NCBI GenBank assembly: GCA_963731615.1
Contig: CAVSWD010000002.1
Span: 136,988-200,987 of the forward strand
Origin: Gaiellasilicea sp963731615
GTDB lineage: Bacteria; Actinomycetota; Thermoleophilia; Gaiellales; Gaiellaceae
Reading direction: 5' to 3'
Length of the DNA stretch: 64,000 nucleotides
Shown here: piece after piece, positions 41,496 through 48,928 of the stretch
Layout of the letters: each line of letters begins with the position of its first letter
Numbering within the stretch: the first letter of the stretch is position 1
Made by a program: the position numbers and the translations under genes
Notes under the pieces: generated by a model
The model's input: only the letters and a program-made list of their open reading frames with translations
The model's database searches: none
What the model was told of the DNA's origin: nothing

Positions 41496-42860
41496 ATGGC
41501 GATGGTCGAGAGCAAGCACCGGGCGACGTCCGACCCGGAGTCCCGTAAGCGAGTCCTGAAGGAGATCGAGAAGCAGGAGGTCGCGTACGTCCTCTTCTGG
41601 TTCACCGACCTCGAGGGGCACCTGAAGAGCTTCGCGATCACCCCAAGCGAGCTGGAGGCGGCGCTCGACGACGGGATGGGCTTCGACGGCTCGTCGATCA
41701 CCGGCTTCAACGCGATCGAGGAGTCGGACATGGTCGCGATCCCCGACCCGGAGACCTTCCGGATCATGCCGGCGCGCGCGGGCGAGACGATCGTCGGCCG
41801 GATGATCTGCGACATCGTCAAGCCCGACGGGACGCCGTACGAGGGCGATCCGCGCTTCATGCTCCGCAAGGCGCTCGAGCGGATGGAGAGCATGGGCTTC
41901 GACACCTTCAACATCGGCCCCGAGCTCGAGTACTTCCTCTTCAAGGACAACAAGGGCACCGAGACGCTCGACGAGGGCGGCTACTTCGCGATGACGGCGC
42001 TGGACGCCGCGACCGAGCTGCGGAACGAGACGATCCAGGCGCTCGAGGCGATGGGGATCCCGATCGAGTACCACCATCACGAGGTGGCGCCGTCGCAGCA
42101 CGAGATCGACATGCGCTACGCGTCCGCGCTCGAGATGGCCGACGCGACAATCACCTACCGGCTGATCGTCAAGGAGATCGCGGCCAAGAACGGGGTCTAC
42201 GCGACCTTCATGCCGAAGCCGCTGTTCGGCGAGAACGGCTCCGGCATGCACACGCACATGTCGCTCTTTACAGACGGCCGGAACCAGTTCTTCGACAGCG
42301 ATGACCCAAATCACCTCTCGCCGACCGCGAAGGCGTTCATCGCCGGCCTGCTGCGGCACGCACGCGAGCTCTCGGCGGTGTTCGCGCAGTGGGTCAACTC
42401 CTACAAGCGGCTCGTGCCCGGCTACGAGGCGCCGGTCTACGTCGCCTGGTCGCAGCGGAACCGCTCCGCCCTGATCCGGATCCCGCTCTACAAGCCGGGC
42501 TCGGAGCAGGCGACGCGCGCCGAGATCCGCTGTCCCGACCCTGCCTGCAACCCCTACCTCACCTTCGCGGCGCTCCTGCACGCGGGCCTCGAGGGGATCG
42601 AGCGCGGCTACGAGCTCGAGGAGCCGATGGACTCGAACCTCTACCACCTCTCGGCGGTGGAGCGGCAGGAGCGGGGAATCGTCGCGCTGCCGGGCACGCT
42701 CGGGGAAGCGGTCGAGGAGCTTGCGGGCTCGGAGCTGATGAAGAAGGCGCTCGGCGAGCACATCCACGAGCGCTACGTCGAGCTGAAGCGGAAGGAGTGG
42801 GACGAGTACCGGATTCAGCTGACCGAGTGGGAGCTCGACCGGTATCTCGCAGTCCTCTAG
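41496..42860 (+). CDS. glnA: Glutamine synthetase type I, second copy (GSI-alpha-like)
   Basis: This 454-aa enzyme has the length of GSI-alpha forms. The blocks are EVAYVLFWFTDLEGHLKSFA, GMGFDGSSITGFNAIEESDM, NIGPELEYFLFKDNKGTE, EYHHHEVAPSQHEIDMRYAS, GENGSGMHTHMSLFTDGRNQ, NSYKRLVPGYEAPVYVAWSQ and NRSALIRIP. A Tyr is present in DSNLYHLS at the adenylylation position, but the flanking residues differ from the regulated enzymes. AAGGAGG stands 8 bases before ATG 41496. It lies alone behind a terminator-like leader and in front of the PRC and PdtaS/PdtaR genes. The copy at 37246 differs strongly, so the two are old paralogues with probably different duties. Confidence 0.93.
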   Translation: MAMVESKHRATSDPESRKRVLKEIEKQEVAYVLFWFTDLEGHLKSFAITPSELEAALDDGMGFDGSSITGFNAIEESDMVAIPDPETFRIMPARAGETIVGRMICDIVKPDGTPYEGDPRFMLRKALERMESMGFDTFNIGPELEYFLFKDNKGTETLDEGGYFAMTALDAATELRNETIQALEAMGIPIEYHHHEVAPSQHEIDMRYASALEMADATITYRLIVKEIAAKNGVYATFMPKPLFGENGSGMHTHMSLFTDGRNQFFDSDDPNHLSPTAKAFIAGLLRHARELSAVFAQWVNSYKRLVPGYEAPVYVAWSQRNRSALIRIPLYKPGSEQATRAEIRCPDPACNPYLTFAALLHAGLEGIERGYELEEPMDSNLYHLSAVERQERGIVALPGTLGEAVEELAGSELMKKALGEHIHERYVELKRKEWDEYRIQLTEWELDRYLAVL

Positions 42861-43027
42861 ACAGCGGGATCGCCGGGCGGGATACTCGTCCTAGGGCTGC
42901 GGCGCAAGGCGAGCGCTGCGACCTCAACTGACGGCCGATCGCGGGCTCCTTTACGGGGCCCGTGGTCGTAACACGGCGGCCGAGCCAACGGCTGCGCGTC
43001 GCTTCCCTCGCGCGAGAACCGGTGGGG

Positions 43028-43279
43028 CTAGAGGAACTTCTGGATCGACTCGCGCTGGACGCTGAGGCCGATCACGCGGGAGCCCTGGTCGATCTCGCCG
43101 ATCGCCGCGGCGGGCACGAGCCGGCGGCCGCGGAGGAAGCCGGAGCGGACGGCGAGCGCATCCGGAACGTCCGGCTGCGTGCCGTACATGGGCGACTCGA
43201 CTCGTCCGATCACGCGCCCGCGGACGTCAGCGACCAGGAAGCCCTTGACACCACGGAGATCGAGTTCGATTGCGCTCAT
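43028..43279 (-). CDS. Small PRC-barrel-like protein
   Basis: This 83-aa protein consists of one PRC-barrel-type beta domain: ELDLRGVKGFLVADVRGRVI followed by GRVES, SGFLRGRRLVPAAAIGEI and SRVIGLSVQRESI. PRC barrels occur in photosynthetic reaction centre H subunits, in RimM and in stand-alone adaptor proteins of unknown function. It has no signal peptide. It is encoded on the minus strand between the second glnA and pdtaS, so it is not cotranscribed with either. The 167-base gap to glnA holds short imperfect hairpins (for example CCGTG/CACGG) but nothing I can name. Confidence 0.75.
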   Translation of the reverse strand: MSAIELDLRGVKGFLVADVRGRVIGRVESPMYGTQPDVPDALAVRSGFLRGRRLVPAAAIGEIDQGSRVIGLSVQRESIQKFL

Positions 43280-43354
43280 CTGTCGGAGAACCTATTCCCG
43301 CCTCATGAAGTTTCTCTTGCTGCTTCGGTAAGAAGTTTGTAAAGGGAGCGTCGG

Positions 43355-44782
43355 ATGACGCCGCCTACACTGCGCCCCGTGGACGCGTCCGCCCGTCATC
43401 TGCGGCTGCTGACCGAGACCATCGCCGCGGTCAACTCGACGCTCGACCTCGAGGAGGTGCTGGAGCTCGTCGCGAGCAAGGTCGCGGAGGCGCTCGAGGC
43501 CGACGCCTGCTTCGTCTACCTCTACGACGAGCGGGCCGACGAGCTCGTGCTGCGGGCGACGCACGGCACCCGGGTCGAGGAGATGACGCGGCGGCCGCGG
43601 ATGCGTCCCGGCGAGGGGATCACCGGTGCGGCCGCCGCCGAGCGGGCGCCGATTGCAATCGCGGCGCGCGCGCATCTGGATCCGCGCTTCAAGCTCTTCC
43701 CCAACCTGCCCGAGGACGAGTACGAGTCGATTTTGGCGGTGCCCATCCTGGCTCGCGAGAAGCTCGAGGGCGCGCTCAACGTCCGTACCCGCGCGCCGCG
43801 CGAGCACAGCGAGGCGGAGGTCGACCTGCTGGTCGCGATCGCCTCCCAGGTCGCGCAGTCGATCCAGCATGCGCGCCTGTACGCCGACGCGCAGCGGCGT
43901 GTGCACGAGCTCGAGGCGCTTGCGCAGATCTCGGAGGCGGTCTCGGAGTCGCTCTACCTGGAGGAGTCGCTCGAAGCGATCGTGAAGACGACGATCGCAG
44001 CCGTCGATGCCACCGGCGCCGCGCTCGTGCTCGAGGACGGCGAGATCGCGTGGCCGGAAGGGCGTGCCGGCTCCTACAACCTGCGGCTGCCGCTGCGCTG
44101 GAAGCGACGGCAGATCGGCGAGCTCGTCTGCGACCGCGACACGCCCTTCTCGGACGAGGATCGCGCGCTGCTGGAGGCGATCGCCCACCATGCGGCGGTC
44201 GCGCTCGAGCACGGGCGCGCGGTCATGCGTGGCGTCCTCGCTCAGGAGATCCACCACCGGGTCAAGAACAACCTGCAGACGGTGGCGTCGCTGCTGCGGC
44301 TCCAGGCACGGGCGGCCGAGGTCGACCCGCGGCGCGCGCTCACCGACTCGGTCAACCGGATCCTCGCGATCGCGGCCGTCCACGAGGTGCTGACCGAGCA
44401 CCGGGAGGACGACGTCGACCTCGCCGAGCTGATCGAGCGGCTGCGCGCGATGCTGGTGCAGGGACTCGTCGCAGGCAAGGCGGTCGAAGCGGAGCTCGAG
44501 CCCGTCTCGCTCGCGGGCGATCGCGCCACGGCGCTCGCACTCGTCTTCAGCGAGCTGTTCCAGAACGCGCTCGAGCACGGCGGCGCGACGGTGCGAATCG
44601 AGCTCGAGCGTCGCGGCGACGAGGTCATGCTCGCGGTCGCGGACGACGGCGCCGGGTTGAACGGGAGCGGCGACAGCACCGGGCTCTCGATCGTCCGCGC
44701 GCTCGTGGGCGACGAGCTTGGCGGGACGATCACGTTGACGAGCGAGCCGGGGCTGCGTGCCGAGGTGGTGTTCCCCGCGTGA
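43355..44782 (+). CDS. pdtaS: Sensor histidine kinase with GAF domains, PdtaS type
   Basis: This 475-aa cytoplasmic kinase begins at ATG 43355 with GGGAG about 6 bases upstream. A first GAF domain (LLTETIAAVNSTLDLEEVLE to QVAQSIQHARLYADAQ) is followed by a second GAF-like region (ALAQISEAVSESLYLEESLE), then a HisKA_2 dimerisation domain with the phospho-acceptor in EIHHRVKNNLQTVASLLRLQ and a HATPase domain (FSELFQNALEHGGATVRIEL, VADDGAGLNG). The HHRVKNNLQ motif is the mark of the HWE/HisKA_2 family that partners ANTAR regulators. Its stop overlaps the regulator start (GTGA). In Mycobacterium PdtaS/PdtaR control post-transcriptional responses to nitric oxide and copper. Confidence 0.9.
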   Translation: MTPPTLRPVDASARHLRLLTETIAAVNSTLDLEEVLELVASKVAEALEADACFVYLYDERADELVLRATHGTRVEEMTRRPRMRPGEGITGAAAAERAPIAIAARAHLDPRFKLFPNLPEDEYESILAVPILAREKLEGALNVRTRAPREHSEAEVDLLVAIASQVAQSIQHARLYADAQRRVHELEALAQISEAVSESLYLEESLEAIVKTTIAAVDATGAALVLEDGEIAWPEGRAGSYNLRLPLRWKRRQIGELVCDRDTPFSDEDRALLEAIAHHAAVALEHGRAVMRGVLAQEIHHRVKNNLQTVASLLRLQARAAEVDPRRALTDSVNRILAIAAVHEVLTEHREDDVDLAELIERLRAMLVQGLVAGKAVEAELEPVSLAGDRATALALVFSELFQNALEHGGATVRIELERRGDEVMLAVADDGAGLNGSGDSTGLSIVRALVGDELGGTITLTSEPGLRAEVVFPA

Positions 44783-45348
44783 GGATCCTCGTCGCCGAGG
44801 ACGAGACGATCATTCGGATGGACCTGTGCTCGTTGCTCGAGGCCGCCGGCTTCGACGTCTGCGCGGAGGCGCGCGACGGCGAGGAAGCGGTCGAGCTGGC
44901 GCGGCGGGAGCTGCCCGACCTGGCCGTGCTCGACGTCAAGATGCCGCGGCTCGACGGGATCGAGGCTGCGAAACGCATCCTCGAGGAGCGGCCGATCCCG
45001 ATCGTGATGGTGACCGCCTACGGCGAGCGGGAGCTCGTCGCGCGGGCGGTCGAGGCAGGCGTCTTCGGCTATCTCGTCAAGCCGTTTCGCGAGACCGACC
45101 TGCTGCCCGCGATCGAGACCGCTCGAGCGCGCCACGACGAGCTGGCGGCGCTGCGGGAGGAGGCGGAGTCGCTTGCGGACGCTCTCGCCGCGCGCAAGGC
45201 GATCGAGCGGGCGAAGGGCCTGCTGATGGCGAAGGAGGGCCTGTCCGAGCAGGACGCCTTCGCGCGCCTCCGCAAGGCGAGCCAGGTCTCCGGGAAGCCG
45301 CTCAAGGTCGTGGCCGAGGCGGTCGTCGCGACGCTCGACGCCGGCTGA
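44779..45348 (+). CDS. pdtaR: Response regulator with REC and ANTAR RNA-binding domains, PdtaR type
   Basis: GTG 44779 gives 189 aa. The receiver domain (ILVAEDETIIRMDLCSLLEA, LAVLDVKMPRLDG with the phospho-Asp, VMVTAYGER, GYLVKPF) is followed by a helical linker and an ANTAR domain: RKAIERAKGLLMAKEGLSEQ, DAFARLRKASQVSGKPLKVV and AEAVVATL. ANTAR proteins bind paired hexaloop hairpins in RNA and prevent termination, often upstream of nitrogen genes. The regulator is encoded just beyond glnA, and leader hairpins with terminators precede both glnA genes, which makes them candidate targets. That link is inference; no contact is shown by the sequence. Confidence 0.93.
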   Translation: MRILVAEDETIIRMDLCSLLEAAGFDVCAEARDGEEAVELARRELPDLAVLDVKMPRLDGIEAAKRILEERPIPIVMVTAYGERELVARAVEAGVFGYLVKPFRETDLLPAIETARARHDELAALREEAESLADALAARKAIERAKGLLMAKEGLSEQDAFARLRKASQVSGKPLKVVAEAVVATLDAG

Positions 45349-45400
45349 GCTCGGTTCCGGCCGTTTGGTGCTGCGGCCGCGCCGTGCGACGATTTCCGTC

Positions 45401-47068
45401 ATGCCCGGCCCGGACCTCCGCATGCTGGTCGAGGAGCAGGCGGCCCTGAAGCGCGTCGCGGTGACCGTTGCGACCGAGTCGACAGCGGAGCGAGTCTTCG
45501 ACGTCGTCACCGAGGAGGTGGCCCGTCTCGTCGGCGCAGACGCGGCGAACCTCGTCTGCTTCGGGCCGGGTCCCGGCGAGGGGCTGATCGTCGGCAAGTG
45601 GAGCGAGCCGGGTGTGCGGATCCCGGGCGCCGGAACGGTCGTCCAGATCGAGCCCGGTGCTGCGCTCGCCGAGGTCGCGCGGACCGGCGAGCCGGTTCGG
45701 ACGGCCACGAACGACCCCGGTGTGCCCGCGGAGCTTCACGAACGGCTGGTCGCGCTCGGCGTTACCTCGCTCGTCGCCGCTCCGATCGTGGTCTCGGGTG
45801 AGATCTGGGGCAGCCTCGTCGTCTCGGTGACGCGCGACCTCAGCTTTCCGGCGAACGTCGAGGAGCGGCTCGGCCAGTTCGCCGGGCTCGTCGCCGTCGC
45901 AATCGCCAACGCGCAGGCCCGTGAGGATCTCGCGACCCTGGCCGACGAGCAGGCAGCCCTCAGCCGCGTCGCCGTCGCCGTCGCGACCGAGGAGCGCCCG
46001 GAGCGGCTTTTCGGCGTCGTCTCGCAGGAGATCGGGGAGCTGTTCGGCGCCGACGCCAGCGCGACCGTCCGCTATCTGGACGATTCGGCCGGGGCCGTGA
46101 TCGTGGGCGCCTGGCAGCGGGAAGGCCAGTTCGAACCTCCGCTCGGCGTCCCGCTTCCGTTCCAGGGCGGCGCGATCGCGCGCGTCGCGCAGACGGGCTG
46201 TGCGGCGCGGATCGACCTGGACACGGAGCCGCCCGAGCTTCGGGAGCACATGCTCGCTGCCCATGTCAGCTCGGGAGTGGCCGCTCCGATCGTGGTGTCG
46301 GGGCGGCTCTGGGGTGCCACCTCGATCTCGAACGGCGGCGGCCTCGGCCGGTTCCCGGCCGGGGTCGAGGAGCGGCTCGAGAAATTCACGAGACTCGTCG
46401 CGGTTGCGCTTGCGAATGCCGAGGCGCGCGAGCAACTGACGGCATCGCGGGCGCGCATCGTCCAGGCCGGCGACGCCGAGCGGCGGCGGCTGGAGCGGAA
46501 CCTCCACGACGGCGCGCAGCAACGCTTCGTCTCGCTCGCTCTGGGCCTTCGTCTCGCCGAGTCGCGGTTACTGGACGATCCGGCGGCCGCGGCGGAGCTG
46601 CTCGCGCAGGCGAGCGGCGAGCTCGCGCTCGGCCTGGAGGAGCTGCGTGAGCTCGCCCGCGGGATCCATCCGGCGATCCTCACCGACCGCGGTCTCACCC
46701 CGGCCGTCGAGGCGCTCGCCGCACGCGCCACGCTGCCGGTAGAGGTCAGCGGCCTGCCGCCGGAGCGGCTGCCCGAGGCGATCGAGGCCGCGGCGTTCTA
46801 TGTGGTCTCGGAATCGCTTGCGAACGTTGCGAGGTACGCGTCGGCGAGTCGAGCCCGGGTCGACCTCGCCCGCGACGACGGCCTACTCGTGGTCGAGGTG
46901 TCCGACGACGGCGTCGGCGGTGCAGAGCCCGGCAAAGGATCGGGCCTCCGAGGGCTCACAGACCGGGTGGAAGCACTCGGAGGCCGTTTGCGCGTCTCCA
47001 GCGAGCACGGCCTCGGCACCACCGTGCGGGCCGAGCTCCCGATGCACGAGCCGAACCTCGACGACTAG
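45401..47068 (+). CDS. Sensor histidine kinase, NarL-type (HisKA_3), two GAF domains
   Basis: ATG 45401 gives 555 aa. Two consecutive GAF domains (residues about 10-185 and 190-365), each opening with an EEQAALKRVAVTVATES- or DEQAALSRVAVAVATEE-like block, look like an internal duplication. A HisKA_3 phospho-acceptor (RRRLERNLHDGAQQRFVSLA) and an HATPase domain follow (VVSESLANVARYASASRARV, VSDDGVGGAEPGKGSGLRGL). There is no membrane segment, so it should sense a soluble ligand, redox state or gas. No response regulator of the matching NarL type is in the window, so it is an orphan kinase. It lies 52 bases after pdtaR on the same strand and could be cotranscribed. Confidence 0.9.
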   Translation: MPGPDLRMLVEEQAALKRVAVTVATESTAERVFDVVTEEVARLVGADAANLVCFGPGPGEGLIVGKWSEPGVRIPGAGTVVQIEPGAALAEVARTGEPVRTATNDPGVPAELHERLVALGVTSLVAAPIVVSGEIWGSLVVSVTRDLSFPANVEERLGQFAGLVAVAIANAQAREDLATLADEQAALSRVAVAVATEERPERLFGVVSQEIGELFGADASATVRYLDDSAGAVIVGAWQREGQFEPPLGVPLPFQGGAIARVAQTGCAARIDLDTEPPELREHMLAAHVSSGVAAPIVVSGRLWGATSISNGGGLGRFPAGVEERLEKFTRLVAVALANAEAREQLTASRARIVQAGDAERRRLERNLHDGAQQRFVSLALGLRLAESRLLDDPAAAAELLAQASGELALGLEELRELARGIHPAILTDRGLTPAVEALAARATLPVEVSGLPPERLPEAIEAAAFYVVSESLANVARYASASRARVDLARDDGLLVVEVSDDGVGGAEPGKGSGLRGLTDRVEALGGRLRVSSEHGLGTTVRAELPMHEPNLDD

Positions 47069-47094
47069 CGCTGCTCGAGCAGCCACGCCCGGGG

Positions 47095-47286
47095 TCAGGT
47101 CTTGGGGCTTGGGCGAAGCGACTTGACGACGCCTGCGCTCAGGGCGGCCACGCCGGCGAGGGCGAGGCCGACCGCGTTCGTCGTCGTGCAGGTGCGGCAC
47201 GCGTTGCAGCAGACCGCGGCCATCGGCGCGTGCTCGCCGTACTTCGTCGCTGCCTGAGCGGCGCGGCTCGTCCAGATCTGCCTCAT
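47095..47286 (-). CDS. Small membrane protein with a clustered cysteine motif
   Basis: This 63-aa frame has strong third-position GC bias, like the neighbouring genes, which argues that it is real. The sequence has a polar N-terminus (MRQIWTSRAAQAATKYGEHA), a cysteine cluster (AAVCCNACRTCTTTNA) and one membrane helix (VGLALAGVAALSAGVV), ending in a basic tail. The C-C-x2-C-x2-C spacing could bind a metal or be redox active. I do not recognise a family. It lies 9 bases downstream of the DUF4349 gene on the same strand, so it may be part of the sigma factor/DUF4349 module. Confidence 0.6.
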   Translation of the reverse strand: MRQIWTSRAAQAATKYGEHAPMAAVCCNACRTCTTTNAVGLALAGVAALSAGVVKSLRPSPKT

Positions 47287-47295
47287 CTCAGAAGC

Positions 47296-48387
47296 TTAGT
47301 GCTGCTCGAGCAGGCGCGTCTCCTGCCGGCGGCGGGAGTAGCGGAGAGCGAGCCAGACGATCAGGCCGAGCAGGATGAACGGCCCGGCGACGACGACGAA
47401 GTACAGTAGCGCGATCCCCTCCCAGGCGAGCACGTCCTTGACGTCATCGAGGCGGCTGCCGCCCACTGCGGCGGGCTCGATCTCCTCGGTCGTCAGGGTC
47501 AGGTAGACGGTGGCCGTCCGGGCTTCGGCGTTCGTCGTGCGGATGCCCTCGCGGAGGCTGGCGCGCTTCTGGCGGGCGGACACGAGCCGCGACTGGAGCA
47601 CAGCGCGGTTCTCGTCGGAGAGCGTCGGGCTCCCGAGCTGGGCCAGGATCTGCGCGATCTGCCTCTGCGTCGCCTCGAGCTGGGTCTGGAGGCTGTCGGC
47701 CTGCTGCTGCAGGTCCTCGATCCCGTAGCGCTGGCCGAGGATCGTGCCGAGCGCGGTCAGCTGCGCCAGCGCTCCCTGGACGCGCGTCGTCGGGATCCGA
47801 AGCACGATCTGAGCCGCGCCGATCCCTTCGGACGGCGCGTCGTACTGCAGGGAGGCGACGCTGCCGCCGTGCGCGACCGCGATCTGCTGGGCGCGCTTCG
47901 TTGCAGCTGAGAGCGCCTCGACGTCGTCGACGCGCAGCCGCAGCTCGGCCTGGTAGCGCTGCAGCTGTCCCGGGGCCGGTGCGACGGTGGTCGCGCTGGC
48001 GGAGGGGGCACCGACCGCCGGGGCCGCCTCGCGCTGGACGGGCGCGGTCTTGAGCGCCGAGGCAGTGTCCGCGAGCGGCGCCCCGGGGAGTGCCGTCCCG
48101 AATGCCTCACTCGTGACGGCAGCATCGCCGGCTCGGCTCGAGGCGGCCTCGTTGCCGTCGCCGACGTTGTCGCGACTCAGCCCGATCACCCCCGCAGAGA
48201 CGAGAGCGACGACGAGCGCCGCCGGCGCCACGAGCACGAGCCGCCGCCAGCCCCACGTGAACCGGAGCCGGTCGAGGAAGGGCTCGGGGGCCGGCACGTC
48301 GACCGCGATCGCGCGCACCCGCTCGCGCAGGGCGGCGGGAGCGGCGGGCCGCGTGGCGCGGATCTCGTTCAGCAGCGTCTCAGACAT
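47296..48387 (-). CDS. DUF4349 membrane protein, possible anti-sigma partner
   Basis: This 363-aa protein has an N-terminal cytoplasmic segment of about 45 aa (SETLLNEIRATRPAAPAALR), a first membrane helix (LVLVAPAALVVALVSAGVIG), an outer Ala/Pro-rich region and the DUF4349 core (AELRLRVDDVEALSAATKRA, GSVASLQYDAPSEGIGAAQI). A long coiled coil follows (IEDLQQQADSLQTQLEATQR), then a second membrane helix (ALLYFVVVAGPFILLGLIVW) and a short basic tail. Its start lies 8 bases inside the sigma-factor gene. In such pairs the membrane partner often controls the sigma factor, and the short cytoplasmic N-terminus would be the binding part. That function is inferred. Confidence 0.82.
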   Translation of the reverse strand: MSETLLNEIRATRPAAPAALRERVRAIAVDVPAPEPFLDRLRFTWGWRRLVLVAPAALVVALVSAGVIGLSRDNVGDGNEAASSRAGDAAVTSEAFGTALPGAPLADTASALKTAPVQREAAPAVGAPSASATTVAPAPGQLQRYQAELRLRVDDVEALSAATKRAQQIAVAHGGSVASLQYDAPSEGIGAAQIVLRIPTTRVQGALAQLTALGTILGQRYGIEDLQQQADSLQTQLEATQRQIAQILAQLGSPTLSDENRAVLQSRLVSARQKRASLREGIRTTNAEARTATVYLTLTTEEIEPAAVGGSRLDDVKDVLAWEGIALLYFVVVAGPFILLGLIVWLALRYSRRRQETRLLEQH

Positions 48388-48898
48388 GGACGGTCACCTT
48401 CTCCTCCAGCTTGTTCAGGGCCCGCGACAGGCGCGTCGAGACGGCCGTCGGGCTGATGCCGAGCACGCGGGCGGCTTCCTCGCCGTCGAGCTCGAGCAGG
48501 ACACGGAGCGCGATCACCTCGCGCTCGCCGGCCGACAGAGCGGCCAGTGCTGCCTCGAGCTCGGGCGAGAGCCCTTCCACGAAACCTTCGTCGAGCCGCT
48601 CGGGGGCAGCCGCCCGCTGCTCGCGGCGTCCACGCCGCTCCTCGGCCCGGAACCAGTCGAGCGCCGTCGTGCGCGCGATCTGGCAGAGCCAGGTGCGTGC
48701 GCTGGCGCGGCTTGGGTCGAAGCGCCGCCAGAGTCGCAACGCCTTCTCGAACGTGTCGGCGGCCAGGTCCTCGGCGAGCGAGCGGTCGTGGGTCAAATAG
48801 ACGAGATAGGCGTACACGTCGTCGAGGTGCTCCTCTGCAGTCGTGGCAAACGAGGCCGACCAGGCGGGTTGTCTGGCGGGTAGCGTCATCGCCTGCAC
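48380..48898 (-). CDS. ECF-type RNA polymerase sigma factor
   Basis: This 172-aa sigma-70 family protein has region 2 (YAYLVYLTHDRSLAEDLAAD followed by TFEKALRLW, then RTWLCQIARTTALDWFRAEE) and region 4 (LSAGEREVIALRVLLELDGE followed by EAARVLGISPTAVSTRLSRA), separated by a linker. The helix-turn-helix GISPTAVSTRLSRAL reads the -35 element. Region 3 is absent, as in ECF sigmas. The start is ATG 48898 or 48889. The overlapping downstream DUF4349 gene encodes a two-pass membrane protein that may hold the sigma factor at the membrane. I cannot identify the regulon. Confidence 0.9.
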   Translation of the reverse strand: MQAMTLPARQPAWSASFATTAEEHLDDVYAYLVYLTHDRSLAEDLAADTFEKALRLWRRFDPSRASARTWLCQIARTTALDWFRAEERRGRREQRAAAPERLDEGFVEGLSPELEAALAALSAGEREVIALRVLLELDGEEAARVLGISPTAVSTRLSRALNKLEEKVTVHV

Positions 48899-48928
48899 AC
48901 CGTCTCTACGCCGCCGGACGGCGTTTCG

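Noticed and set aside
42861..43027. A structured element between glnA and the PRC gene
   Set aside because: Only short imperfect hairpins occur (CCGTG/CACGG). There are no outer complementary arms as in elements A to D.
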